Origin: Musa acuminata AAA Group
Lineage: Eukaryota; Streptophyta; Magnoliopsida; Zingiberales; Musaceae
Direction of reading: 5' to 3'
DNA length: 64,000 bases
NCBI RefSeq assembly: GCF_036884655.1
Contig: NC_088338.1
Coordinates: forward strand, 4,411,501-4,475,500
Below the pieces are notes generated by a model that ran no database searches, had not been told where the DNA came from, and saw only the letters and a program-made list of their open reading frames with translations. Positions 1 through 10,328 of the stretch are shown piece after piece. The position numbers and the translations under genes were made by a program. Numbering within the stretch: position 1 is the first letter of the stretch; each line of letters opens with the position of its first letter.

Positions 1-108
1 TATTTTGATTTTTTAAACAATTCTTTGTTTAAGTGCACTCAAATTAGAAGGCAATATTAAACAGCACAGCATGTGTTTGTCTAAATTGATAATTTTTTGA
101 CGTTGCAG

Positions 109-3100
109 GACTTTCGCTTAAGACTCAATATTTGACAGCTTTGTTTTTAGCTGTCAGACTGTACTGCAGCTTTGTCATGGAATATGACATACACACAGTG
201 CTAGATTGCACTACGCTTGCAACTACTCTTTGGGTTATCTACATGATTCGGTTTAGATTAAAGTCAAGTTACATGAAAGAGAAGGACAACTTTGCAATTT
301 ATTATGTGGTATGATGTTTCTTTTCTTTTTTTTTTGCCTCCACCATGTTCTAGAGTCAACCATATATCTCTTAGTTGTACCAGATTCCATGGCTTCTAAC
401 CTAGATTTTTGTACCTTTATAATTCTGATAAATCCTTTTCCTGTGCTCTCTAATAATTTAATAGTACTAGACATTGTTGAGTGGCACTACACTCAAAATA
501 TACTATCCATCATTCGACTGCAATGATTGATCATGTAACTGTTTCATTTATGTATGAGAAATATAAAGCAACCTTGCTAAATATTTTTTCAGGTTATTTG
601 GTATGGTCAAAGTTAGGTCTCGTGCTGACAAACCATCAAAGTGCCAGTAGTTTCTTAATTTAGTGCTTCTGCTTTATTTACGGAATCATATCTTTAAGAA
701 ACAAATCTGGCTCATGAGATGGAGATATCACATACTTAGTGAACCTTTTTGTTGCCATCTGCAAAGAAGATTCATGCTCAAATTAAAAATTGAAAGTAAC
801 ACGAGACTTCTTTTTGAACCTTGGAAGTTTTGATCCTTCTTCCATGTTGGATTTATTTTTCTCTTTATGAAATGTTTAATATGTAACACAAGTTAACTAG
901 TTAAGTAATTTGTAATGTGAAACTAGGAAAAGTTTTTCGTGAGGTTATTTAGTAACTAGTAGTGGCCCTTCGTGTCAGCCCAATCCAAGAGTTCTGATAT
1001 CATTCCAGTCATGAATTAACATATCTATTGCGTATCCAAAAAGATCAACCACCACAGGTGCCCGAATGATATTTAATGGACATCATCTTGTAAGGTACTT
1101 GGGGATCTCATTAGTGACCTTGGACTTTGTTTTATTGTTACCATTGATTCATGACATTTCTTTATTGATTTTAGATATTGCAAACAAAGAGCTGATCAAG
1201 AAGCCATTGACTTGTCTATTACTCGTCTTTAGCTAGTTAAACTTGGCCATATTGTTGCCATGACATCAGGCATGTATATGTTCAGATCATGAATTTTCTT
1301 TAACATGATCACTATGAGTCACGAATGTAATCATGAGATACCAATGCAACATGATACATATATGCAAATATGGAAATTTCCACAAAAATACGATATAGTA
1401 GTATGGCACAAAGACCATTAACGTACATGACAAAGCTTGACATTTGTGTTAATACATAAGTTCTATATTGATAATAATAACAAGTAATTAAATCCATAAC
1501 CATGTCATTTAAAGAAATTATATTAAGTAACAGAGGATTCATAATATTGCCAAAAAACCAAGAACTCACGTTGAATGATGTAACAACGATTTCAATAGGC
1601 GCTCGGGTGCTTGGGCTAGGCAAGGTGAGGCCTGAGCGCCTCGCTTCATGTCCAGGCGGTGTGCTTTAAAGAGGCGAGCACCGGAAGCGCTTAGCGCCAG
1701 GACTCGGGCGAGTGCCCGGGTTAAACCAAGTAACCTCGGTGCCTTAGTTGGTTCAATCCAACCAACTAAAGCACCGATATCAGCCTCTCAGCATCCCTCT
1801 CGCAACTTTCCCAACCCTAACCCTGCTCGCGATTCTACCGCCGACATTTCCTCTTCGCTGTCGTTAACTCTCTCCACTGTCGCTGGTCTCCGTTGCCACT
1901 GTCGCCGCTCGCCGCTGCCACTGTCGCCGCTCGCCGCTGCCACTATCGTTGCTCTCGTTACCGCTGTTGTTGCTCGTTGCTACTGCTACCGCTGCTGCTG
2001 CTGCCACTATCGCTACTTGCCGTTGCTGTCTTACTTTTACTCACTCTTATCACATCGGTTCGATAGTATACTACTTACAGTATATTAACAGTATACTGTT
2101 AACTGTATATTAGTAATAGTATTTTTATTTATTAGATTAATAATATATTATTTTGATTTTAATATTACTAATTTTTATTTATTTAAAATTATTGTTATTG
2201 TTTTGAATTTTGAGACTTTTTGTTATTGTGGTCTTGTGATTTTACAAGATCTTCTTAATTTAATATCATATTTTTATTTAAATAATTATATTTATTAATT
2301 ATATTATATATTTTTGTATTTTAGCATCTTGCTTCGCTCGGGCGAGCGCCTAGCGCTTTTTAAATCACTGTGATGTAATCTCATGATTTTACTACATTAT
2401 CATAATTTGATTACTTTCTCTCAATAAGTATCTGTGACATATCTCTGTTAGTAATTTAGAATATTTGAGTTTTCAAATAACTACAAGAAAAATGAAAATT
2501 TTGAAGAAATATCCGACATGCTTCTATGAATATCATATAAATGTTATTTCTGACCATATCTGATTGAGCACAATTTTACATAATTGCAAGTTGTACTACA
2601 AAACTAGTTCATATGAAAATATAGATGAACACTCTTTATGAGCTCAAACTACTACCTATTTCTTGTTTTGTTTGTTCCAGGCAATATTCAATTATTTCTT
2701 GTGGAAATTTAGTACATTGGGTAAGATCAGTGCATTCAACCATATTGACTTTTTTAATAATTTAATTAGTTAATATCTCAATATATGGAAAGATATCCCT
2801 CATCTATTCTAAGTCATAGCTGCTGTAACCTTTAAAAAATTGATTGGCTTAATGTATAGGCATTCAGATCAAGTTAATCTGGTTACAATTTAGAACAGAG
2901 AAACCAGCTACATTAGATTGTAAAATGTCAAGTATTTGGCTCATATGTTGACATAAGTGGCAGAGGTTCTACACTTCTACTATTGAGAAATTTGATTGAC
3001 TTCAGAGCGAGATGCCTTTAGTTAATGATACTTGAAATATTTTTTTCTGTAACCTTTTTGAATCAAAGTATTACTTTGGAGTTAACGTAGTCTTAACATG

Positions 3101-4246
3101 TCTTACAGGATTTTTTTTTTACTTTATTCAGTATAATTCTGTGATACTTCTTCATTGTTCTTCAATTATTAGGTTTACGTTATATGCACTTGCAAGGGAC
3201 CAATTAACATCTTTCATACACAATATCTTAGTTGCACCAATGGCCAGTCATCTTCATAAGATGATAGGTTGATTGAATTATATTTTCTATTTGTGTAGGT
3301 TTTGCCTTGTGCTATATTGGCCTTTACAGTTCATCCTTCAACAACACATAATCTTATTGATAGGATTTCTTGGGCCTTTTGCGTTTATCTGGAAGCTGTT
3401 TCTGTGTTGCCACAATTACGTCTGATGCAAAACACAAAGGTATAAGCTGAAAATTGAGAGCATCAAATTCCCAAATCTGTTTTTTTCTGACTAGACCTAT
3501 ATTCATGGTTGCCAGATTGTTGAGCCATTCACCGCTCACTATGTATTTGCACTGGGGGTTTCAAGATTTCTGAGCTGTGCACACTGGGTCCTTCAGGTTT
3601 GATCCGTGGATATTTGTTGGTTCATATTTTTCTTTTATTTTTAATTTTATTGCTCAATTAGTTTCATGAAATTTATCTTAGTAAATTGCTTGCCTCTTTG
3701 GATGTTCGGAGCAAAAGGCTTCTTGCTATTTCCATTTCCTCTATACAAGGTCACTTATCACGCAGAGTTTTATCAGTCTCTAAACATCAAACTTTAGCAT
3801 CTCGCAATCTATATATATGCATGATTGAAGGATGGATTGATGTTAGTCCCACAGGAATGGGACCAACATTTTTTTCCTGTCTTTGTTGCATTTAATTGTG
3901 CGACGAATATGGCATCATTATTTGCATAGCTTGAGGTAGTATATCATTCTGAAGCAAAATTTTGTTCTATTCCACAGGTCTTGGATACTCGTGGACGTCT
4001 ATTGACTGCTTTGGGCCATGGGTTGTGGCCGCCCCTGGTCCTTCTTGCTGAAATTGTTCAAACCTTTATCCTGGCAGATTTTTGTTATTATTATGTGAAG
4101 AGGTAACTTTTTAAGTTTCAGATGCAACGCACCTATGAGATTCTTTTCTAATTCTGATCCCATTTCTCTTTTCTTCTTTGCTTCTTCTCTGCTGCAGTGT
4201 TGTTGGTGGACAACTGGTGCTAAGGCTTCCTTCTGGTGTAGTGTGA
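109..4246 (+). CDS. ERD2-like ER lumen protein-retaining receptor family protein, 5' end outside window
   Basis: Multi-pass Golgi/ER membrane protein of the ERD2-like family; classical members retrieve K/HDEL proteins to the ER. Exons by GT-AG junctions and continuous reading frame: 109-308, 3299-3439, 3516-3596, 3978-4102 and 4198-4246 (TGA 4244-4246). The first visible exon begins in phase 2 after TTGCAG, so upstream exons lie outside the window. Family landmarks that can be read are FVMEYDIHTVLD, IHPSTxH-type VHPSTTHNLI, WAFCVYLEAVSVLPQLR, FTAHYVFALG, and the C-terminus ending GGQLVLRLPSGVV. No stop or frameshift occurs in the 198 visible codons. The intron between the first two visible exons is almost 3 kb and holds a hAT element. 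The third-to-last and later exons were lost in the tandem copies at 20.5 and 37.1 kb, so this is the only copy that looks functional here. Family membership is confident; whether it is a true K/HDEL receptor or an ERD2-related protein is not decided. Confidence 0.9.
309..3298 (+). other. Large intron of the ERD2-like gene
   Basis: AT-rich sequence between the exon ending in TATGTG and the exon starting GTTTTGCC. Apart from the hAT element at 1584-2370 I see no gene in it. The segment from about 2988 onward is the start of the tandemly duplicated unit, so the duplication breakpoint lies inside this intron. Confidence 0.75.
1584..2370. mobile_element. Non-autonomous hAT-superfamily DNA transposon with 8-bp target duplication
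   Basis: The 787-bp element is flanked by perfect 8-bp direct repeats TGATGTAA at 1576-1583 and 2371-2378, the target-site length of hAT elements. Its ends form imperfect terminal inverted repeats: the left end starts CAACGATTTCAATAGGCGCT, and the reverse complement of the right end starts CAGTGATTTAAAAAGCGCT. Both continue into GC-rich subterminal GGCGCTCGG-type sequence, which is repeated inside. The middle is GC/CT-rich and then AT-rich, with no transposase reading frame. The 146-residue ORF inside is a compositional artefact. The element lies in the long ERD2-like intron, is not shared with units B or C (their duplicated segment begins downstream), and was presumably mobilised in trans. 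Confidence 0.85.
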
Positions 4247-5670
4247 TCTTCTGCTTAACTTTCTATCTTATACCAAACCAATTGAAATTCTCTTCATCTT
4301 TCTTCAGACCTGTAGCTCTTGTGGCTGATTTGTGTTACAAGTTCAAGCAGTTATGTCAAAATTTACCGAGATTTAGAGACACTGAATTTGGCAGAAATAA
4401 TTTCTTATCTGACTAGCTCTACCACAAAGTAAAGCATAATCTGAGTTTTATTTAAGACTAGAAATCTTGATCACATAAAAAAATCCTTTTTTCTACAGAA
4501 AACCTTGTGCATTGCTTGCTGGCTTTATCTCTTCATTAAGTCACATTTCTTAATTTCTTGATATATTTGGTTGAACCAATTTCTTTGGTCATCACATGCT
4601 TTCCAGGCTTTTGCAGTTCCATGGCCAGAACTGCACTAAATCTTTGTCATCTACTACAACTGATACCTCGAATCCCAAATCTCACAGGCAAGGTAAAGTG
4701 AACACAGTCTATCTTCATCATGGTTACATTGGATGTCTTATTGTAATCTCTTTATGCCTTTAATTCTTGAAGTCTATATCTTTCTTCCAAATGTTTGTTT
4801 ATGATTACACATTGCAATCCTTTAAAGAAAATACATTATTAGATTGTAACTACCCTTCACTGTTGGATTTCCACCTCCCCTGGCTGGAAGTGTGTGCACC
4901 TCATGAGATCTCTAATAACAGCATCGAATACATCTACATGTCATTCTTCTCGCCATCGTGTATTCAATGGGTTAAAGATTAATAATACCTTATGATGCAC
5001 GTGTTCAAAAGGTTGCGATTGATAGATATACTGTGGTTGTTTTCATGACTCGAATCATAAATTTGGTATGAAGTCATGTTGTTTTTAAACTCCCAAGTGG
5101 AAATAAGATTCTTTCTTTAAAGGTATGAGAGGTGTTTAGTAATGGAAGTCTCTTGACTTGATTCTATAGGCCGTTTCCCATATGAACAGTGGATTTTTTC
5201 GTATAAGTCTAGTGCATAATTCTACAAGTCTAATCAGTGATACTGAGATCCCAACGAGGGACTTTGTTGTGTCACATTTTTGGGAGATGAACAAACACAC
5301 AATATAAAAAATACAGCAAAAAGATCAACATTCATCAAGATCCAAATATAGGAAAAACTCGTCTCAAATTTAAGACTTCGAGAGTGAATTGAAGAGTGGC
5401 TTTTGGGTAACCATTAGGTTCTTCTTAATCTATGGTAATGGCTGATGGACACAACAGCAAGCCTATTCACCTCCATTGCAGCCACCCTCGGCCAATTCTC
5501 TCATAGGAGGGAGACACAACACACAAGATCATATATCCTGCACAGATTTGCCATCATAAATTATACTAATAATCATAATAAAAGAACCCATGAATAGAAT
5601 TTTGAGAAACCAAAGAAAGGGAGTCGTCATGTAGAGGAGGAAGCAACGTAGTGATCACCACGAACTCCTC
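4247..5670. other. ERD2-like 3' UTR and downstream spacer, conserved in all three units
   Basis: This follows the ERD2-like stop and separates it from the m gene, which is transcribed toward it. The block from about 4340 to 5650 is repeated at 23970-25330 and 40850-42150 with few changes. It contains short ORFs, for example 4767-4982, which recurs at 24385-24600 and 41241-41456, but I recognise no protein. The reading frames are better explained by recent duplication than by coding constraint. It probably contains the ERD2-like polyadenylation region. Confidence 0.5.
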
Positions 5671-5673
5671 GCT

Positions 5674-6750
5674 TCAGTTGGATCGCTTTGCTTTCTTCTG
5701 CATCTTCTTCTCCCTCTGTATCTCCATCCTCCGCTTCCTCGCCAACCTCGACGCTTCCTTCCTGTCCTCGCCTTGTATCTGCAATTGCAGCTCCCATCCC
5801 CACCGCAACGCCTCGGACGTCTCCCCCGGCGGTCGGACGCTGGCGAGCGTCGGATGGCTGACGAGCGCCGGTGGTGAAGGCTGGCAGAGGCGGAACTCCA
5901 GGTCCAGCTTAATGTGATGAGCAGGAGCAGGAGCAGGAGCAGCCGCCGCCTTCTCCAGCTGATGGGAAGTTTCAATCAAGGTTAGTCGCGGAAAGGGAAG
6001 AGAAGGTAGGCGAGAAAAAGAAGAACTGCTTCCCTCCTTTCTTTTTCTTACCTCCTTGCACCACCGCTTGGGGTTCTTGAACTGCTTCCCCCGAGGCAAG
6101 GGAGCCGCGCCTCTCGGCCCGGTGTCGTTGTTCTCGGAACGGTTCCGAGGGACCGAGGGCGGCGGCGCGCTCGACCCGGCGTCGCCGTCCACAATGTGCG
6201 TCTCCTGTCGCGAGGTCGCTAACGCGTCGTCGTGCCCGGAACGATTCCCCAGAACCGAGGGCGGCGCCACGCTCGGGCCGACGTCGTCGACCACAGTATG
6301 CCTCCCCTGACCCGAGGTCGCCACGCCGTCGTTGTGCTCAGGACGATTCCCCAGAAGTGAGGGGAGTGCCGCGCTCGACCCGGCGTCGTCTTCCACAATA
6401 TGCCTGCTGTGACCCGAGGTCGCCACCGCGCTCGGCCCGGCTTCGTCTTTGTCGCCGTTGCTCCCAGAAAACGATAATGGAGTCACGGGGCTGGCGGGGC
6501 GCGGGCCCCCGTAGCCGTCTCCTCCCCCCTCGTCGGCCGTTGGAGGCGGAGGGTGAGGAACATTATAAGGTAGACTTGGAAGAGTAGGAGGAAGAGTGCG
6601 GGGCTTCTTGGTGCCCCAGCTAGACGTGCCGGCGACGAGGGATAAGTTGCTGCGGCGGACTTTGTCCTCGAGGATGAGTTCCTCCAGATCGCACAGAATG
6701 CGAGCCACCTCGAGTTCCTTATCGGTCGGCGGCTCTCCCAGCGGCCACAT
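5674..6750 (-). CDS. Unknown plant protein with 34-residue repeats and EAR-like motif (m copy, unit A)
   Basis: I do not recognise this family. Proposed start is ATG at 6750 (MWPLGEPP), because the paralogues at 26837 and 43780 start at the same place after a GA-rich leader; an upstream in-frame ATG at 6819 is less likely. Suggested exons are 6750-6052 (233 codons) and 5958-5674 (94 codons plus stop), with a 93-bp intron that has GTAAG and CAG borders. The intron is a multiple of three and has no stop, so unspliced RNA is also open (358 residues). Order of features: conserved N-terminus (1-50, with SSWGTKKPRT), acidic and Ser/Pro-rich part with three about 34-residue repeats (about 115-210), KRWCKE, an Ala/Pro stretch, LDLEFRL at about 251-257 (EAR-like repression motif), and a basic ARKRRMEIQREKKMQKKAK tail resembling a nuclear localisation signal. 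A nuclear co-repressor role is only inferred. The two coiled-coil exons of the p copies are missing. Confidence 0.6.
   Translation of the reverse strand: MWPLGEPPTDKELEVARILCDLEELILEDKVRRSNLSLVAGTSSWGTKKPRTLPPTLPSLPYNVPHPPPPTADEGGGDGYGGPRPASPVTPLSFSGSNGDKDEAGPSAVATSGHSRHIVEDDAGSSAALPSLLGNRPEHNDGVATSGQGRHTVVDDVGPSVAPPSVLGNRSGHDDALATSRQETHIVDGDAGSSAPPPSVPRNRSENNDTGPRGAAPLPRGKQFKNPKRWCKEVRKRKEGSSSSFSRLPSLPFPRLTLIETSHQLEKAAAAPAPAPAHHIKLDLEFRLCQPSPPALVSHPTLASVRPPGETSEALRWGWELQLQIQGEDRKEASRLARKRRMEIQREKKMQKKAKRSN
6121..6408 (-). repeat. Three in-frame ~102-bp repeats in m exon 1 (unit A)
   Basis: Each unit encodes about 34 residues with the pattern VxDDxGxSxAxPSxxGNRxEHxD. Three units are present here and in the C copy, two in the B copy. 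The copy number differs by exactly one unit in frame, as expected for unequal recombination in a minisatellite-like exon. Confidence 0.7.
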
Positions 6751-6864
6751 CTCTCGTTCTCTCTCTCTGGCGGAGATGAGAAGAGGGGGGGGGGGGGGGT
6801 GGCGCAATCGAGAGGGCACGGGCGAGCTCTGGATTGACTCTGCATGGGAAAGAGAAGGGAACTA

Positions 6865-6872
6865 CTTATATA
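6865..6872 (-). promoter_or_regulatory. TATA box of m gene, unit A
   Basis: On the minus strand this reads TATATAAG about 115 bp upstream of the ATG at 6750, followed by a CT/GA-rich leader. The same sequence is present before the B and C m genes. The p paralogues have a decayed version at the homologous place. Confidence 0.55.
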
Positions 6873-7050
6873 GAAATCCCTACCCCGCGGCCATGTGTAG
6901 GATGAATCCTCGTAGTAGTCCGACTCGGACTCCGCCCTTTCTTTCCGGGCTCACTTGGGATTTAACTCATATAGAAATCAATCTCGTATCATATAGAAAT
7001 CAAGGTAAGTTCTAGTATCATATAGAAATCCAGGTAATATTAGTCACTTC

Positions 7051-7473
7051 TGTTGGGGTTAACAACTTTAAGTCGTGGTCTCGGGGCCGACATGGCTTGG
7101 TTCGGATCCGAATGAACGGGGATCTTGTTCAGCGTCCTTCGAAGTTGCTGAGATAGTCGGTCGCACTGCTCGGATCACGTCGGGGCTCGCCAGGTTTCTC
7201 CGGCCGGGGATTCCCTTCTTCGGCGTTCAGGGGGGAGGAGCTCCGTCTTCGTTCGTGCACACAAGTCGGGTTGGGAGAGTTCGGCCCGACCCCTCAGACG
7301 ATCAAGTCAGTGGTAGTCTAAGGGGGTTTCTCCACCCTTCTTTTTCTTTCCTCTCCTCCTCGAGTGCAAGGGTTTTTATAGGGAAGTTCACTGCTCCATG
7401 ATTTGCCCGTTTGCAAGGAAGGGTCGTACTTCTGATAGCATCCGACACCGCAGTTGGTGTTGCGTGATGAACC
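7051..7473 (-). repeat. Gypsy 3' LTR, truncated
   Basis: 423 bp match 12384-12806 of the other LTR without indels. By eye there are about two dozen differences, almost all transitions. The remaining 140 bp of the LTR (its U3 beginning in element direction) is absent and replaced at 7472 by a 59-bp tandem repeat. Confidence 0.85.
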
Positions 7474-7656
7474 GAGGAGCACGACTCGGGCAGTCATGGC
7501 TGCGCAGAGGCGGTCTCGGGCGACGCGAGGCCGAGGAGCACGACTCGGGCGGTCATGGCCGCGCAGAGGTGGTCTCGGGCGACACGAGGCCGAGGAGCAC
7601 GACTCAGGCGGGCATGGCCGCGCAGAGGTGGTCTCGGGCGACGCGAGGCCGAGGAG
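7472..7656. repeat. 59-bp tandem repeat, three copies plus a partial
   Basis: Units start with CCGAGGAGCACGACTC at 7472, 7531 and 7590, and a partial unit starts at 7649; the spacing is exactly 59 bp. They begin exactly where homology between the two gypsy LTRs stops. The overlapping ORFs in three frames here are products of the repeat. Confidence 0.9.
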
Positions 7657-7919
7657 CTGCTTAGAGAAGTAATATGTTATGCAGCGATCTGCGAATCGTG
7701 GGTAGCCGAGTCAATCTCGTTTGCGCGGGAGCACAGAGGGTGATTACTTTTCGCGGAAGCGCCGTCTCTCGGGGATCGGAACCGAGAAGACAGCGCATTG
7801 GTATTCGTCTTGCCCGCCCATCGGCTGCCACGTCAGGCCATATTTATGATGAGTGACATTCGGCCTGCCCCACGCAACATGCTGCAGGAGGCAAGGGTTG
7901 ATGTTGGTGGGATCTTCCC

Positions 7920-7927
7920 TATAAATA
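7920..7927 (+). promoter_or_regulatory. TATA box upstream of the antisense ORF of the gypsy element
   Basis: TATAAATA lies 115 bp before the ATG at 8042 on the plus strand, opposite to the gag-pol direction. Spacing and context (CTTCCC before it, pyrimidine-rich leader after it) are those of a plant core promoter. Confidence 0.5.
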
Positions 7928-8041
7928 GCATGGAGTTGGTTCCCAGCGCGCCTCCTTACGGCATTTGTCCAATCGCTTCTCCGGGACTTCACGCTTCATT
8001 CGAGTCAGCCGTCCTTTCATCCCTTTCGAAGGTCAGTAAGG

Positions 8042-8710
8042 ATGGCCTCCCCTTCTTCCTCGTCCTCACCTTCTTTACCTTCCACTTCCGGTAACGTCGG
8101 AGGAAAGGCGTTGCCATCGAGCCCCCACTCGTCATCCGACGAGAAGGCGGCTCGGGCCCTTGAAGCCTTAATGTGGCCGCACGACCTTGACTCCACGGTG
8201 AGTGAGTCGTCGCTAGGCAACCTCCGGAAGCGCTATAGCATCCCGGAGGAATTCGTCCTTATCGCCCCGGAGCCAGGGCAACGGGCATACGATCCGATCC
8301 CGAAGGGTTTCGCCCTGACCATGGATGCCCTTGAGGCGGGTTTGCGCTTCCCTCTGCACCCAGTCATCATCTCCTGTATTTCATGGTGGCGTATTTCTCC
8401 GTCGCAGATGGCGCCGAACTCCTGGCGCTATCTGGTGGCATTCCTAGGGGACTGTCATTACGCCCATATTACCCCGACCCGATCTCTTTTCTTGTCCTGT
8501 TTTCATCTTTCTAAGGGGTTGGGGGGTTACTATCCTTCTGCCTGGTCGGGCTTCCGGGTTAGCGGGGCCCCTTCCAATAACAAGGGATGGAAGGGGCATT
8601 TCTTTTACGTTTGTTGCGTGAGGGACTGGGGCTTTGGGCTCCGATGGGCGGCGCGCGTGATCCGTTGGGGGCTACTAACACCATCCCAACGCCCACGCCC
8701 TTCGAGCTAG
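8042..8710 (+). CDS. Antisense extra ORF of the gypsy element ('putative gypsy type transposon' domain), 3' truncated
   Basis: The 222-codon ORF begins ATGGCCTCCCC with a Ser-rich N-terminus. It then has a globular part including IPEEFVLIAPEPGQRAYDP, GLRFPLHPVIISC, ISPSQMAPNSWRYLVAFLG and SGAPSNNKGWKGHFFYVC. This pattern is the plant 'putative gypsy type transposon' (Transposase_28-like) domain common in extra ORFs of retrotransposons; its function is not established. It runs opposite to gag-pol and has its own TATA box at 7920. The natural C-terminus is missing: sequence after about 8660 is unlike the family and meets the broken end of pol at 8712, so the junction is probably a deletion that removed the ORF end, integrase and the second RNase H. 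Confidence 0.65.
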   Translation: MASPSSSSSPSLPSTSGNVGGKALPSSPHSSSDEKAARALEALMWPHDLDSTVSESSLGNLRKRYSIPEEFVLIAPEPGQRAYDPIPKGFALTMDALEAGLRFPLHPVIISCISWWRISPSQMAPNSWRYLVAFLGDCHYAHITPTRSLFLSCFHLSKGLGGYYPSAWSGFRVSGAPSNNKGWKGHFFYVCCVRDWGFGLRWAARVIRWGLLTPSQRPRPSS

Positions 8711-8711
8711 C

Positions 8712-10328
8712 TTATCCGTCCACATGCAGGATCCATCCTTCTCCGAACTGCTCAGCACCCTCGTTCTCGATCTGAGTTAGTTCCGAGATGAAGTCGGCCA
8801 CCGACTGGGCTTTGATGGCAGTCCTCGGCACGTATTGTATGTCGAACTCGTCGAGCTCTACCGGCCACTTGAGGAGACATCCTGCAACATCGAACTTAGA
8901 TAAAACCTGCCGGAGTGGTTGGTCGGTGATTACCTCAACCGGATGAGCTTGGAAGTAGGGGCGCAGCTTTCGAGCTGTCAACACGAGCGCCAAAGCCAAT
9001 CTTTCAATTGGCGAGTACCGCTCCTCGGGTCCGTTTAGGACATGGCTGATGTAGTAGACCGGTAGCTGTTCGCCGGAGGCTTCTTTGGTTAGGATGGAGC
9101 TAATCACGTGACAGGAGGCGGCCAGGTAAATGTTGAGCTTCTCCCCAGAGGAAACTGAGGCAAGGCGGGGGAGGCTGGCAAGGCGTTGTTTTACTTGTTC
9201 GAATGCTTCCTCGCACTCCACCGTCCATTGGAAGTTCTTTGGGTTCTTTAGGGCCCGGAAGAAGGGGAGGCAACGATCTCCTGATCGGGAAAGAAACCGA
9301 GATAGGGCGGCGAGCCTCCCGTTTAGTCGTTGTAAGTCCTTGATTGTCTGAGGGGTTTGCATATTGATAATCACCTAGACCTTTTCTGGGTTGACGTCTA
9401 TTCCCCTCTCGTGTACAATGAATCCGAGGAATCTTCCCGAGCCGACGCCAAAAGCACATTTTGCCGGGTTGAGGCGCAGGTTGTATCTTCGCAACGTGGC
9501 AAACGTTTCGGCTAAGTCGGTCAGGTGGGTTGCTGCCGTACGGCTTTTAACGATCATATCATCGACGTAGACCTCCATATTTCGCTCGATCTGTCAGTCG
9601 AAGATTTTGTTCACGGTCCTCTGATACGTTGCTCCAGCATTCTTCAGCCCGAACGACATGACCCTGTAAAAATATACCCCCTGGATGGTGAGGAAGGCCG
9701 TGTGCTTTTGGTCCTCGGGCGCCATTCTGATCTAGTTGTAACCGGAAAAGGCATCCATAAATGAGAGGCGAGCATGTCCGGCGGTTGCATCGACCAACTG
9801 ATCGATCCTCGGGAGGGGGTAGCAGTCTTTCGGACACACATGATTCAGACTGGTGTAGTCAACACACATCCTCCAACTCTCATTGGATTATTTCACAAGG
9901 ACTACATTGGATAGCCATCGCGGATACTTGACTTCTTCTATGAAGCCTACTGCCAGAAGTCACTCTACCTCTTCACGGATAGCAAGCTGTCGGTCAGGAG
10001 CTTGTTGTCGAGGCTTCTGCTTCACCGGGCGAGCCTCGGGCGAAATGTTTAGGTGGTGTTGGGCAACCTTTGGGTCGACGCCCGTCATGTCGGATGGCGA
10101 CTAAGCGAAGACGTCGGCGTTCTCATGTAGGAAGCCGACGAGCTGTTTCCGCTCTCGATCGAGGAGTTCCGATCTGATTTTGACCGTCCGATCTGGCCGA
10201 CCCTCCAGTAGTGGTGAATCGCAAGTGGGCTCCATCGGCTCGAGATGTTGGGTCGGCTTCTTTGTCACGCTAGGGTCTCCCAGGGGTTGTTCAGCCCTCG
10301 CCCTTTTATGCAATGAAATCGTCGTCAA
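8712..10328 (-). pseudogene. Gypsy reverse transcriptase and RNase H, disrupted
   Basis: Read on the minus strand: an open segment 10328-10101, then RT with the catalytic motif YVDDMIVKS (in 9578-9375), then RNase H (9374-8712) with VYYISHVLNGPEERY and ITDQPLRQVL. Internal stops occur near 10086, 9888, 9733, 9595 and 9376. Four are explained by a single C-to-T or G-to-A change of a Gln, Trp or Arg codon. The last codons read WILHVDG, the usual beginning of the second RNase H of Tat elements, where homology ends. Confidence 0.8.

Noticed and set aside
1648..2088. 146-codon ORF, Ala/Ser/Arg/Cys-rich, with CCCTAACCCTG near 1812 resembling a telomere motif
   Set aside because: It lies wholly inside the hAT element and comes from GC/CT-rich simple sequence; the telomere-like motif occurs once, not as an array.
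4767..4982. 71-codon ORF present in all three units
   Set aside because: Recent duplication alone explains its conservation; no domain, no splice context, and it lies in the ERD2 downstream region.
6751..6819. Upstream in-frame ATG of the m gene (MPSRLRHPPP...)
   Set aside because: The extension is a GA/CT-rich leader that differs between copies and is not in frame in all of them; the p genes start at the MWP codon after the same leader.
5655..6845. Several 70-140-codon ORFs on both strands over the m gene (also at 25.3-26.4 and 42.1-43.4 kb)
   Set aside because: They are shadows of a GC-rich coding exon in other frames; only the MWPLGEPP frame is conserved between m and p copies with splice sites.
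7398..7743. Overlapping Arg-rich ORFs in three frames
   Set aside because: Produced by the 59-bp tandem repeat.
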